Below are positions 43,899-53,073 of a stretch of 64,000 nucleotides of DNA, in pieces. Below the pieces are notes generated by a model that was given only the letters and a program-made list of their open reading frames with translations, was not told where the DNA came from and did no database searches. The position numbers and the translations under genes were made by a program. How positions within the stretch are numbered: position 1 is the first letter of the stretch; every line of letters begins with the position of its first letter. This DNA comes from Iodobacter sp025352645 (GTDB taxonomy: Bacteria > Pseudomonadota > Gammaproteobacteria > Burkholderiales > Chitinibacteraceae), in the NCBI RefSeq assembly GCF_033446605.1, contig NZ_JAWQUO010000004.1, positions 1 to 64,000 on the forward strand. The letters run 5' to 3'.

Positions 43899-45155
43899 GT
43901 GATTGAATTCTACAAAATGTTGATATCTATCTGCTTACTGCTGGCTATGAATGCCCATGCAGAAAGCCTAGAGGTATTGCATTGGTGGACTTCTGTTTCA
44001 GAGAGGCGAGCAGCGGATATATTGGTGGAGCGATTAAGCAAAGAGTCTTGGGAGTGGAAAGACGCCGCCGTTCCGGGGGGATCTGGTCTTGGGGCCATGA
44101 AGGTTTTAAAAAGCCGTGTGTTATCAGATAAAGCGCCACAAGCCGCCCAACTCATTGGCCCTGCGATTGCCGAGTGGGGCGATTTAGGCTTGTTATTAGA
44201 GCTGGATGAGGTGGCAAAGCAAGGTGGCTGGGCCAAGTCGATCTGGCCTGCTCCCTATGCTTCGATCCGCTTACGGGGGCATGTGATTGCTGCACCGCTG
44301 GGTATTCATCGCATTAATACCTTGTTTTACAATCGTAAGATTTTTAAGCAGCTTGGGCTGGCGGCTCCGCAAAGCTGGCCAGAGTTTGAGCGCGCCGCAG
44401 AAAAAATTAAACGCGCGGGATTTATTCCATTAGCGCAAAGCAGCGAGCCTTGGCAGGTGGCCACCCTTTTTGAAGCGCTGGTGCTAAGCGAGGGCGGCCC
44501 TGCTTATTATCGAGATTTATTTGTGCGCCGCCGCGCCAATGCTTTTTTTGACCCGCGTTTAGGCCGCGCCTTAGAGCGGCTACGCGCTTTGCGCCGCTAT
44601 ATGCCTGATCCGCTCACTGAAAAAACGTGGACACAGATGGCAAAGATGCTGGCAAAAGATGAAGCCGCGATGCTGATTATGGGCGATTGGGTAAAGGGAG
44701 AATTAAACGCTTCTGGCCAACTCACCGATGAGGCCTTTAGCTGTGTGCCCGTACCCGGTACCAATGAGATGCACCTCTATAGCATCGATACGCTGGTGAT
44801 GTTTGCGGGTAATTATATGAAGCAAGCGGGCCAAGAAAAGCTCGCCCAATTATTGCTTACCCCAGCGGTGCAGGCCAATTACAACCGAATCAAAGGGTCG
44901 GTGCCGGTGCGGCGCGATGCTAATGTTCGCTTAATGGATAGCTGCGCCCGATCCTCTTGGCAAACCTTTGCTAAAGGCAGCACGGTGCAAGCGCCTAGCC
45001 TGACACATCGAATGGCATCAGATGAAGCTTTAAAAGACGCGATTGTAGCGCAAGTACACCGTTTTTTTAGCGATAGCCAAATGCCAGTCAGCGAAGCCCA
45101 GCGCCGCATGGCCGGCATCGTACGAGCCCTAGGTGCAGAAGAAAAAGAGCCATAG
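43899..45155 (+). CDS. Solo sugar-binding protein, likely co-sensor of the adjacent two-component system
   Basis: 418 residues from a GTG at 43899 (GAAAGAGA about 6 nt upstream); the ATG at 43917 is an alternative. A signal peptide (LISICLLLAMNAHA) is followed by SBP_bac_1 features: LEVLHWWTSVSERRAADILVE, GAMKVLKSRV, APLGIHRINTLFYNRKIFKQ and IMGDWVKGEL. No permease is on this strand. It is followed 95 bp later by a response regulator and a histidine kinase and faces a complete sugar importer, which suggests it presents sugar to the kinase rather than to a permease. A true transport role cannot be excluded. Confidence 0.85.
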   Translation: MIEFYKMLISICLLLAMNAHAESLEVLHWWTSVSERRAADILVERLSKESWEWKDAAVPGGSGLGAMKVLKSRVLSDKAPQAAQLIGPAIAEWGDLGLLLELDEVAKQGGWAKSIWPAPYASIRLRGHVIAAPLGIHRINTLFYNRKIFKQLGLAAPQSWPEFERAAEKIKRAGFIPLAQSSEPWQVATLFEALVLSEGGPAYYRDLFVRRRANAFFDPRLGRALERLRALRRYMPDPLTEKTWTQMAKMLAKDEAAMLIMGDWVKGELNASGQLTDEAFSCVPVPGTNEMHLYSIDTLVMFAGNYMKQAGQEKLAQLLLTPAVQANYNRIKGSVPVRRDANVRLMDSCARSSWQTFAKGSTVQAPSLTHRMASDEALKDAIVAQVHRFFSDSQMPVSEAQRRMAGIVRALGAEEKEP

Positions 45156-45250
45156 GCTGAAAAGGAATGCTGAGAATAACACGATTTTTTATCCACTAAA
45201 GACACGAAAATAAATGCATAAGTAGTCAATTACAACCATAAAGGCCAGCT

Positions 45251-45982
45251 ATGAGCCGTAAAATTTTAGTGGTCGATGACGATCAAAAAACCCGTACTTT
45301 ATTAAAAGCTTACCTAGAAAAAAACCAGTACGAAGTGTATCTGGCGCATGACGGGGCAAGCTTTCTGGCTGAATTTGAGCGCTATCAGAGCGAGCTGAGC
45401 TTGGTGATTCTAGATGTGATGCTGCCGGATACCGATGGTTTTGCGCTTTGCCAAGCGGTGCGGCGGCAATCGAATGTGGCGATTATTATGCTGACCGCTA
45501 ATTCGGATGAAACGGATCGGATCGTTGGCCTAGAGCTGGGCGCTGATGATTATATTGCCAAGCCCTATAACCCCAGAGAATTGCTGGCGCGGATTAAGGC
45601 GATTCATCGGCGTAGTGGCATTGATAGCTCGGTAACGCCGCGCTATTACCACTTTTTAGGCTTTTGCCTAGATACCGTAGAGCGCAATTTGATTGATCCT
45701 AGTGGGGCTTTAGTGGTGCTGACCGGCTTAGATTTTCAGTTGCTTAAATACTTTGCCGAGCATTCGGGGCAAATTTTGGATCGTAATATCTTAGCCGAGC
45801 AAACCCGTGGCCGCGATGTGGGGCCCTTGGATAGATCGCTGGATGTGCAAATTAGCCGACTGCGGCAAAGACTGCACGACGATGGCAAGCAGCCAGAGCT
45901 GATCAAAACCGTGAGAGGTGCGGGCTATGTGTTTTCGGCAGAAGTGACAGCTAGCAGCACAGTAATACCACCCAAATCTTGA
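45251..45982 (+). CDS. OmpR-family response regulator (sugar two-component system)
   Basis: 243 residues. Receiver with the phospho-acceptor Asp55 in VILDVMLPD and the lysine in DDYIAKPYNPREL; winged-helix DNA-binding domain with LDFQLLKYFAEHSGQILDR and the RLRQRLHDDGK ... TVRGAGYVF wing. It probably controls the neighbouring sugar genes with the kinase downstream. AAGG ribosome site before the ATG. The last codons (PPKS-stop) come from a family A repeat. Confidence 0.92.
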   Translation: MSRKILVVDDDQKTRTLLKAYLEKNQYEVYLAHDGASFLAEFERYQSELSLVILDVMLPDTDGFALCQAVRRQSNVAIIMLTANSDETDRIVGLELGADDYIAKPYNPRELLARIKAIHRRSGIDSSVTPRYYHFLGFCLDTVERNLIDPSGALVVLTGLDFQLLKYFAEHSGQILDRNILAEQTRGRDVGPLDRSLDVQISRLRQRLHDDGKQPELIKTVRGAGYVFSAEVTASSTVIPPKS

Positions 45983-46084
45983 AACACGGACTTACACGGA
46001 GAGCTCCTTTAGTGTGACTCTTTTGTTTTTCTCCGTGGTGCTCTGAGCTCTCCTTTTACTGCGTGTTTCAAGGTTTTGGTTTGG
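45970..46084 (+). repeat. Family A intergenic repeat, copy 8 (hairpin; supplies a stop codon)
   Basis: The left arm ACCCAAATCTTGAAACACGG overlaps the response-regulator stop (TGA at 45980-45982). The right arm (46029-46080, TCTCCGTGGTGCTC ... GTGTTTCAAGGTTTTGG) is its inverted partner. It fills the gap between the regulator and the kinase. Confidence 0.85.
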
Positions 46085-46103
46085 CTCTCTCCATAGGAAC
46101 AGC

Positions 46104-47537
46104 ATGCGTTTTAGATTCTTACCTCCCTCTTTGCTTGGGCGTTTGTCTTTGGTGATGGTGCTTGGGGTGCTGACTACCATGCTGATTGGCAATTGGCTTT
46201 GGGCGAATCAGCTTAAAACCAAGACCGCGCGGGAGGTGAGTGTGGCGGCGCAGCATATTGGCTCGGCGGCGGCCAGTGCGGTGCGGTTTTTTCAGAGCTT
46301 GCCGCCTAATTACCGCCCTATTTTGATCGAGCAATTACGCGATATGGGCGGCACGCGGTTTTTTGTGGGCGTGAACCGCGCCCCTGTTGCCATCCAAGAA
46401 ATCCCCGAATCGCTACTGTCTAAAACCGTGCTAGAAAAAGTGCGCCAAACCTTGAGCGATGATTTGCCTCGGCTATCCGATACTCGCATCGGCTTTGCCA
46501 TGCCGGATGGGCTAGTGGTATCGGATGAAGGCATCACGGTGGCAGATTTGCCGGAAGAATGGGTGCAACACACCTTATTAATTAAGCCTCGTCCCGCGCC
46601 TATCTTGGTGATTCAGGCCGAGATTGAGCCAGGTGGCTGGCTGTATTTGGCCACTTTAATGCCCGATCCTTATTTCTTAGATAATGGCAATCCACTTCCT
46701 TTAGATCGATTACTGCTACAAGGCTTAACGCTGGCCACCGTGCTGCTGATGTCCATCTTGGTGGTGCGCTGGATTACTTTACCACTGGCGGCTTTATCCG
46801 ATGCGGCCGTGGCGTTTGGTAAGGGGGAATCGCCGCCGCTGCCTGAGTCGGGCAGCCGAGAGTTTATTCGTACAGCAAGGGCTTTTACCGCTATGCGAGA
46901 GCGGATTGCCCGTTATTTAGAGGATAGAGAGCGGCTATTTGCCTCTATCTCTCACGATTTACGCACCCCTATTACTCGGCTTAAATTACGTGCCGAATTA
47001 CTCGACGATGAGGAGCTTAGCCAAGCCTTTCATGAGGATTTGGATGAGCTGGATATGATGGTTAAAGGCGCTTTGCAAAGCGTTAAAGACACGGATATTC
47101 ATGAAAATCACACTGAGCTGGCCTTGGATCAATTGCTTGGGCGCATGGTCAGAGATGCCTCTTTGGCTGGCCACTATGTGGAATATCAGGCCTGTGGGCT
47201 GAAAGTGATGGGCAAGCCCTTGGCCTTACGCCGAGCCTTAGTTAATTTACTAGATAACGCTTTGTTTTATGGCAAGGTGGCTAGGATTGCGGCAAGGCAA
47301 GTAGAAGGTGGCGTGTGTATCAGTATTCATGATGATGGCCCGGGTGTGCCTGCTGAGGCACTCGCTACCCTGTTTCAGCCCTATGTGCGTTTAGAGCACG
47401 GCAGAAGCAGTAATCAGCAGGGCATGGGGCTGGGCTTGGGGATTGCACAGAATATTGTGCAGGCACACGGTGGTGTGTTGGAGCTATTTAATCATCCCGA
47501 TGGGGGCCTGCTTGTCAGTGTGACCTTACCAGCCTAA
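46104..47537 (+). CDS. Sensor histidine kinase (sugar two-component system)
   Basis: 477 residues. Two transmembrane segments (about 13-35 and 205-222) flank a periplasmic domain of about 165 residues; then HAMP, the phospho-acceptor His284 in SISHDLRTPITRLK, and an ATPase domain with NLLDNALFYGK, the DDGPGVP box and GMGLGLGIAQNIV. The periplasmic part would be where a sugar-loaded binding protein docks, if the co-sensor idea holds. Preceded by AGGA 6 nt before the ATG. Confidence 0.92.
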   Translation: MRFRFLPPSLLGRLSLVMVLGVLTTMLIGNWLWANQLKTKTAREVSVAAQHIGSAAASAVRFFQSLPPNYRPILIEQLRDMGGTRFFVGVNRAPVAIQEIPESLLSKTVLEKVRQTLSDDLPRLSDTRIGFAMPDGLVVSDEGITVADLPEEWVQHTLLIKPRPAPILVIQAEIEPGGWLYLATLMPDPYFLDNGNPLPLDRLLLQGLTLATVLLMSILVVRWITLPLAALSDAAVAFGKGESPPLPESGSREFIRTARAFTAMRERIARYLEDRERLFASISHDLRTPITRLKLRAELLDDEELSQAFHEDLDELDMMVKGALQSVKDTDIHENHTELALDQLLGRMVRDASLAGHYVEYQACGLKVMGKPLALRRALVNLLDNALFYGKVARIAARQVEGGVCISIHDDGPGVPAEALATLFQPYVRLEHGRSSNQQGMGLGLGIAQNIVQAHGGVLELFNHPDGGLLVSVTLPA

Positions 47538-47552
47538 GGCGTGGTGCGTTAT

Positions 47553-49697
47553 TTAAGTTTTTAAATGCCTAAAGATTAAGGCTAGGCCAACCAGCGTGCC
47601 CTTGCTGTTTTTTAAATGAATCACCGATTCTTTAATGGGCATGGATTGTCGGTGTGTGCTTAATAGTAAGACCTCTCTTGGAGGAGGGGATGTTTCTATG
47701 GCACTGAGTGTAAGGTGGATGAGTGAAACTAATGGGCTGTGTTCTTCTAAAGAAATCACACGATAAATACGGTCAATATGCTTGCCAAGGACGGCCGTAG
47801 TACGGCAATTAAGTAAATGAATTGCGGCTGGATTCATATATTCCACCTCTCCATTTAAAGCCACTGCAATTACGCCATCGGCCATGCTGTTTAATATTGA
47901 GGCAATTTGCTCTTGCAGCGCGGCATGCTCATTATTGCTAGCGATCTCCTTGCTTATGCCTCGATAGCCTAAAAATTCATTTTTCTCATTAAAATAGGCT
48001 TGCCCCGAGCTGCAGATAATAATCCGGTGCTCATTGACGTTTAGGGTATAAATAAAATTATAAAAATTTTGCTGTGCATCTAATTGAGCTTTGTGTGCTC
48101 GCCAATTTTCTGTAGATAATTGATCATCACCCATTTCCCAGCGGCAGCGGCCAAGTAGTAATGATCGATCTATGGGGTGAGTTTTAAAAAAACCAGCAGA
48201 AATTTGTGTAAAACGAAAGTGTGTATCCTGTTCCCAATACCAATCTGTTGCCAGCTCTAGCAAGCTAGTAAAACGCTCACGGCTATTTTGCAACTCGACT
48301 AATAGCTCTTTATGCTGGCTAATATCATGCGCAAACATGGCCGAGCCTTCATGCAGCCCTTCTTGATTATAAAGTGGGAATAGGGTGAGTTCGAAATAGT
48401 GTAATTCGCCATCCGCATTACGATGCTGACATTCTTGCCGAATTGGGATTGAATTGATTGCTAGTTCCGCAGAAAGTAAAAGTGGCTTGTTTTGGCCTAA
48501 TAAAATAGGGGAGTGATCAGAAAAATAAATCCGCGCTGCTTGATTGGCATAGACGATATTACCTTGCAGATCACGGCTAATAATGAGATCCCGTGATTGC
48601 TCCGCTAATTGTGCCATTTGTTGGAAGTGTTGTTCGTGTTTACGTAAATCTTGGGTGATCTGCTCGGCTAAATCTAATGCAGATTCATGACTATTACGCT
48701 GGCGTTGCAGTAAAACGGCAAAAGCGGTAGATAAAATAAGGCCTAAGACCCAAATTAAATATTTAAATATATTTTGTTGTGGAAATGCGCTTTGGTGAGC
48801 AAATAGGCGAACGCTCCATTGGCGGCCAGGAAATTGAATAAGCGCGTGAGCACTGAGCTCATTAAATGCTTGGGGCTGTAATTGACCTGGCTTGGGATAA
48901 AAAATAGATATTTTTTTTGCTTCAATTAGGCCAGAGGTCGATCCTGTGTCTTGTAGCTGTATTCGAACATTTTTATTAAGATCTTTGCCTAGCCAATTAA
49001 TGATATTTTCTATGGATAAAACTGCATTAATTGAGCCTATAAATGCCGCCCGCCGCTCTATTTGATTTGTAGCGCCTTTATTGGGCATATAAATTGGTAG
49101 ATTTATAATAAAGCCTAGCGGTGATTTTTCAGCATTTTTTAGGGGGGCAATCGCCGAAGTGACGGCTCTACCCTGATCACGAGAATATTCAATTGCAATT
49201 AGATTGAGCGTTTGGTCGCTGATATCCAAGCCAATTTGTTCATGCGTATTTGGGCCATCTGGATAAAGAAAGTCAATAATTTGATATACAGGGCGAGGGC
49301 TGGTGGTTTTTACCGTAAAACTAGGATTTTCTAATTGGCGGGAGCGGGTATAGCTTTCTAAATTTATAGATTGAATTTCGCGAATAAACTGAATAGAAAC
49401 AAAATTAGGGAAGTGCCCTTGAATATTTTGTTGCTTTAAAATTTGTGTGAAGGCTTGATTCGTAAGATTGGTATTGGCAATGAAGGCGCTTTGTAAGCCT
49501 TGTAGAATGTGGTTTTCTTCTTCTAACTGATATTGAACGCGTTCTGCGTAGCTGAGAGCGAGCTGATTGAGCTGGGTTTGTGCGTAATGCTTGTGCTGAA
49601 TATTGAGCCAAATTTGCAAGCCAACCGTAATCCCAAGCCCAATTGCGAATGTTCGCAGAGCAACACGGTAGTAACGCCAGAGCAATAAAATACTCAT
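47553..49697 (-). CDS. Orphan CHASE-PAS membrane sensor protein without an output domain
   Basis: 714 residues. A transmembrane segment near 13-32, a CHASE-like periplasmic domain at about 70-280 (HFPNFVSIQFIREIQ, FTVKTTSPRPVYQI, GLDISD), a second transmembrane segment near 315-333, then three PAS/PAC-type domains (about 350-475, 480-600, 605-714; motifs GNIVYANQAARIYF, ATDWYWEQDTHFRFTQIS, VALNGEVEYMNPAAIHLL). It stops at IFRHLKT, the point where a GGDEF, EAL or kinase domain usually follows. It may be a genuine soluble-signal sensor working with a partner or a truncated cyclic-di-GMP enzyme. Confidence 0.85.
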   Translation of the reverse strand: MSILLLWRYYRVALRTFAIGLGITVGLQIWLNIQHKHYAQTQLNQLALSYAERVQYQLEEENHILQGLQSAFIANTNLTNQAFTQILKQQNIQGHFPNFVSIQFIREIQSINLESYTRSRQLENPSFTVKTTSPRPVYQIIDFLYPDGPNTHEQIGLDISDQTLNLIAIEYSRDQGRAVTSAIAPLKNAEKSPLGFIINLPIYMPNKGATNQIERRAAFIGSINAVLSIENIINWLGKDLNKNVRIQLQDTGSTSGLIEAKKISIFYPKPGQLQPQAFNELSAHALIQFPGRQWSVRLFAHQSAFPQQNIFKYLIWVLGLILSTAFAVLLQRQRNSHESALDLAEQITQDLRKHEQHFQQMAQLAEQSRDLIISRDLQGNIVYANQAARIYFSDHSPILLGQNKPLLLSAELAINSIPIRQECQHRNADGELHYFELTLFPLYNQEGLHEGSAMFAHDISQHKELLVELQNSRERFTSLLELATDWYWEQDTHFRFTQISAGFFKTHPIDRSLLLGRCRWEMGDDQLSTENWRAHKAQLDAQQNFYNFIYTLNVNEHRIIICSSGQAYFNEKNEFLGYRGISKEIASNNEHAALQEQIASILNSMADGVIAVALNGEVEYMNPAAIHLLNCRTTAVLGKHIDRIYRVISLEEHSPLVSLIHLTLSAIETSPPPREVLLLSTHRQSMPIKESVIHLKNSKGTLVGLALIFRHLKT

Positions 49698-49722
49698 TAG
49701 GGCGAGTCCTTGCTTTGATGGT

Positions 49723-49753
49723 AGGAGGCGCTCTAACGGTGGTTAGAGCCTCC
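49723..49753 (-). terminator. Hairpin after rsfS
   Basis: On the minus strand GGAGGCTCTAACCACCGTTAGAGCGCCTCC forms a long stem; no T-run follows, so it may be a stabilising or Rho-assisted end for the proA-nadD-rsfS transcript. Confidence 0.55.
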
Positions 49754-49784
49754 CTTTCTTATCGCAGCCGCAAGAAAAATGCGA

Positions 49785-50162
49785 TTACACTGCACTCCAA
49801 GGCTTACCCAATGGGCTGAATGTTGGTTTTTGGCCACCCCAAAGTTGTTCTAGGTCGTAGTAATCACGCACTGGCGGTAACATCACGTGTACCACTAATG
49901 AGCCTGCATCAACTAATACCCATTCGCCTGATTCATGGCCTTCAGTGCTCATGATGTCATAGCCTTTTGATTTCAAATCAACGGCAACATTGTTAGCAAG
50001 CGCTCGAACTTGGCGGTTTGAGTCGCCCGTACAAACAATCATGCAGTCAAATAGATCGGTGAGCTCAGTGGTATCAAGGTCAACAATATCTTTACCCTTG
50101 ATGTCTTCTAGTGCAGTCATTGCTATTGCACGCATCTGCATTGTGTATTCGTTCATTGCCAT
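49785..50162 (-). CDS. rsfS: Ribosome silencing factor RsfS
   Basis: 125 residues. Binds ribosomal protein L14 and blocks subunit joining in starvation. It has the Oligomerisation_II/DUF143 core TALEDIKGKDIVDLDTTELTDLFD, CTGDSNRQVRALANNV and EGHESGEWVLVDAGSLVVHVM. The ATG at 50162 or 50156 may start it. Third gene of proA-nadD-rsfS; rlmH, the usual next gene, is not here. Confidence 0.93.
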   Translation of the reverse strand: MAMNEYTMQMRAIAMTALEDIKGKDIVDLDTTELTDLFDCMIVCTGDSNRQVRALANNVAVDLKSKGYDIMSTEGHESGEWVLVDAGSLVVHVMLPPVRDYYDLEQLWGGQKPTFSPLGKPWSAV

Positions 50163-50207
50163 TGTTATCTGTTTCCAAAGTAATAGATTTAAAACTGTAA
50201 GGCAGTT

Positions 50208-50834
50208 CTAGATGTTTCTAGAATAAACGCCCGACTGCTGCAAGGTTGCTGCAATTGGGCTAAGTTCGCTTATATCTTCACCGCGTGCAAGTTTCTCACG
50301 CAGTTGCGTGGAAGAGACCGACATCAGCGGGAGAGGTAAAACGCTGATTTTACCCCGAGCCAAGGTCTCTGGGGACGCTGGTTCATATCGTTTGGCCAAT
50401 TCACTGCTTATGACTTCAGGAAATTGACTAAATCCGGGGCGGTTGGCCACGACCATATGCCCTAGTTCTAACAGTTCTTGCCATCGATACCAGCTTGGCA
50501 GATGGGCAAATGAATCGCCACCTATCAGCCAGACTAATAGGCTATGCGGTTGTTCCTGTTGTATCTCTGTCAGGGTATCAAAGGTATAGCTGACACCCTT
50601 CCCCCTTACTTCCCTATCGTCACTCAGCAGGTTTTGCTCAGTGGCTAAAGCAAGGTTGAGCCATTCCAAACGCTGGGTGGGCGTGGCTTGGGGGGAGGTT
50701 CGGTGTGGTGGTACGCCAGTTGGAATCAAGCGTACTTCGCTTAAGGCAAAGGTATCTCGCAGAGAGCGGGCGAGTGCCAGATGCCCAAAATGCACAGGGT
50801 TAAATGTGCCACCATAAATCCCTAGTGCCTGCAT
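50208..50834 (-). CDS. nadD: Nicotinate-nucleotide adenylyltransferase NadD
   Basis: Makes deamido-NAD from nicotinate mononucleotide and ATP. 208 residues with the nucleotidyltransferase start GIYGGTFNPVHFGHLALAR, WLIGGDSFAHLPSWYRWQEL and the closing SSTQLREKLARGED. Its ATG shares a base with the proA stop (TAATG). Confidence 0.95.
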   Translation of the reverse strand: MQALGIYGGTFNPVHFGHLALARSLRDTFALSEVRLIPTGVPPHRTSPQATPTQRLEWLNLALATEQNLLSDDREVRGKGVSYTFDTLTEIQQEQPHSLLVWLIGGDSFAHLPSWYRWQELLELGHMVVANRPGFSQFPEVISSELAKRYEPASPETLARGKISVLPLPLMSVSSTQLREKLARGEDISELSPIAATLQQSGVYSRNI

Positions 50835-52084
50835 TAGCTACGGATTTCGCCGTTGCCAAATACAATCCATTTTTCGCTGGTTAAACCATTAAGCCCAACG
50901 GGGCCACGGGCATGGATTTTATCGGTAGAGATGCCAATTTCTGCACCTAAACCATATTCAAAGCCATCAGCAAAGCGGGTAGAGGCATTAATCATCACGC
51001 TGGACGAATCTACTTCACGCAAAAACTGCCGTGATTTTGTGTAGTTTTCGGTGACAATTGCATCGGTATGATGGCTGCCCCAGCTATTGATATGCTCAAT
51101 CGCTTCATCTAAATCGCTGACAATTTTGATTGCCAGAATTGGGGCCAAGTATTCAGTGGCCCAGTCTTCTTCTGTGGCGGCATTAATATGCGGCAGCACG
51201 GCTAGGGTTTTGGTGCAGCCACGCAGCTCCACGCCTTTGGCGGCGTAGATATCGGCCAGCGGTGGCAATATCAGCTCGGCAACCGTTTCGTGCACTAGCA
51301 GTGTTTCCATGGTGTTGCACGTACCGTAACGATGCGTTTTTGCGTTATCGCTAATGGCAATCGCTTTTACTGGATCTGCTTCATCGTCGATATAAACGTG
51401 GCAAATGCCATCCAAGTGCTTGATGACCGGTACTCTGGCGTCTGCGGCAATTCTGGCGGTCAGGCTTTTGCCGCCACGCGGCACAATCACATCCACAAAC
51501 TCGCTCATGGTAATCAGCTCGCCCACGGCGGCGCGATCGGGTGTTTCAATAATTTGTACGGCGGTGGCGGGTAGGCCTGCAATTTTTAGCCCTTCGCTTA
51601 CACAGAGTGCAATGGCTTGGTTGCAATAAAAGGCTTCGCGGCCGCCACGTAAAATGGTGGCGTTGCCAGATTTAATACAAAGGCCAGCTGCGTCTGCGGT
51701 GACATTGGGGCGGGCTTCGTAAATAATGCCAATCACACCTAAAGGCACACGCATTTTGCCGAGCTGAATGCCGGATGGGCGAAATTTGAAATCACCCATC
51801 TCACCTACTGGGTCTGGCAGGCTGGCTATCTGACGCAGGCCATCGGCCATGCTTTCAATTGTTTGGGATGTGATCAGTAGGCGATCCAGCATGGCTGGCT
51901 CTAGCTCATGTGCTTGATCCATATCGCGCTTATTTGCGGCGAGCAGCGTATCCGCGTCGCGCAGCAGGGCATCGGCAATTGCATTTAATGCCTGATTTTT
52001 GGTCTGCGTGTCCGCTTTTGCCATCAGTCTGCTGGCTGCACGGGCTTGGCGGCCCACTTGCTGCATATAAGCTTTGATATCCAT
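50834..52084 (-). CDS. proA: Gamma-glutamyl phosphate reductase ProA
   Basis: NADPH-dependent enzyme of proline biosynthesis, 416 residues from the ATG at 52084 (AGGTAGAAAA ribosome site). MRVPLGVIGIIYEARPNVTAD, the catalytic cysteine in HRYGTCNTMETLLVH and ASTRFADGFEYGLGAEIGIS are diagnostic. The open frame to 52114 adds nothing conserved. Confidence 0.96.
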   Translation of the reverse strand: MDIKAYMQQVGRQARAASRLMAKADTQTKNQALNAIADALLRDADTLLAANKRDMDQAHELEPAMLDRLLITSQTIESMADGLRQIASLPDPVGEMGDFKFRPSGIQLGKMRVPLGVIGIIYEARPNVTADAAGLCIKSGNATILRGGREAFYCNQAIALCVSEGLKIAGLPATAVQIIETPDRAAVGELITMSEFVDVIVPRGGKSLTARIAADARVPVIKHLDGICHVYIDDEADPVKAIAISDNAKTHRYGTCNTMETLLVHETVAELILPPLADIYAAKGVELRGCTKTLAVLPHINAATEEDWATEYLAPILAIKIVSDLDEAIEHINSWGSHHTDAIVTENYTKSRQFLREVDSSSVMINASTRFADGFEYGLGAEIGISTDKIHARGPVGLNGLTSEKWIVFGNGEIRS

Positions 52085-52117
52085 TTTTCTACCTTTGGGC
52101 CTCTTAAGCTGCAATTA

Positions 52118-52885
52118 TCAGGGTTTAGGCGGTAGTTGCAAGACTGTTACACCGACATTATCGGCTTTTTTACGATTAAACCAGTCTGGTGCAGAGCTTT
52201 GTACCGCAATAATCTGCGGGCCGCTGCTCGTATTTAGCCAGATTGGCGAGCCTGAGTCACCAGCAAGCGTATCGCAGCGATGATAAATCGTATTGTTTGG
52301 GCGTAAGCGGGTAATTTTGCAGTCTTTATGCGCTGTTAGCTCTGTATCGTGGTCTTCGGCAAAGCCCGCCTGTGTTGCTCGTGATTTTGCGCTGGCAATA
52401 ACAGCTTTTAATTGGTCTTTTTTGCCGTTAAATAGCGGTAGCGGCTCTGGCGCTTTGCCATCAACTAATTTTAGCTTCAACCAAGCGATATCGTAGGCGG
52501 CAGCGGAGTCTTGGATGTAAACGTCATCCCCTTTATAAACCAAGCCCTTTTTAAAGCTAGGGTGAAAATATTGCCCGACTACTTGATAGCGCGCCTGATA
52601 CTCACCTTTATGAAAGCCCGCTTTAAACCAGCGTCCTGCATCCAGCTTTTTTGCATCCATTAAGAAACAATGTGCGGCAGTAATGGCTAAATCAGGCGCG
52701 ACTAGCGTGGCGGTACAGGTACTTGCTGCCACCGTTTCTAGCTGGCCAATCGCTGCAAATGGCGGAGCATAAGGGGCGGCAATAAATACCCTATCATCCT
52801 GGCCAAAAAACAAAATTTTGTTTTCTTTACTGGTTTGGGCAAAAACGCTGGAGCTGAGGGCAAGAAGAAGGATGGCGTATTTCAT
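52118..52885 (-). CDS. Secreted trypsin-like serine endopeptidase
   Basis: 255 residues with a signal peptide (MKYAILLLALSSSVFA). The chymotrypsin fold has its full triad: His72 in AITAAHC, Asp132 in YDIAWLKL and Ser209 in GDSGSPIW. Paired cysteines (near TCTATLVA/AHC and CDTLAGDSG) suggest disulfides, so it should act outside the cytoplasm. The substrate is unknown. It ends 33 bp before proA and on the same strand, but shares no function with it. Confidence 0.88.
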   Translation of the reverse strand: MKYAILLLALSSSVFAQTSKENKILFFGQDDRVFIAAPYAPPFAAIGQLETVAASTCTATLVAPDLAITAAHCFLMDAKKLDAGRWFKAGFHKGEYQARYQVVGQYFHPSFKKGLVYKGDDVYIQDSAAAYDIAWLKLKLVDGKAPEPLPLFNGKKDQLKAVIASAKSRATQAGFAEDHDTELTAHKDCKITRLRPNNTIYHRCDTLAGDSGSPIWLNTSSGPQIIAVQSSAPDWFNRKKADNVGVTVLQLPPKP

Positions 52886-53026
52886 ATCTTATTTATAAGT
52901 TTTGATCGTGCTAAATATTGCGGCTTTGGGCTGCAAAATGTATGCACAAAAAGAGGGTGAAGAATGATTAGGATAAGTTGATGACGTTTAGTTCATTCAC
53001 TTATGCAAATCGTTCTTTTAAAACAA

Positions 53027-53057
53027 CAAAAACGGGGACCGCGAGGTCCCCGTTTTT
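53027..53057. terminator. Terminator after the repeat-protein gene
   Basis: AAAAACGGGGACC GCGA GGTCCCCGTTTTT, a perfect 13-bp inverted repeat with T-run on either strand, 16 nt past the stop codon. Confidence 0.92.
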
Positions 53058-53073
53058 GATACAGCGTTTGATA

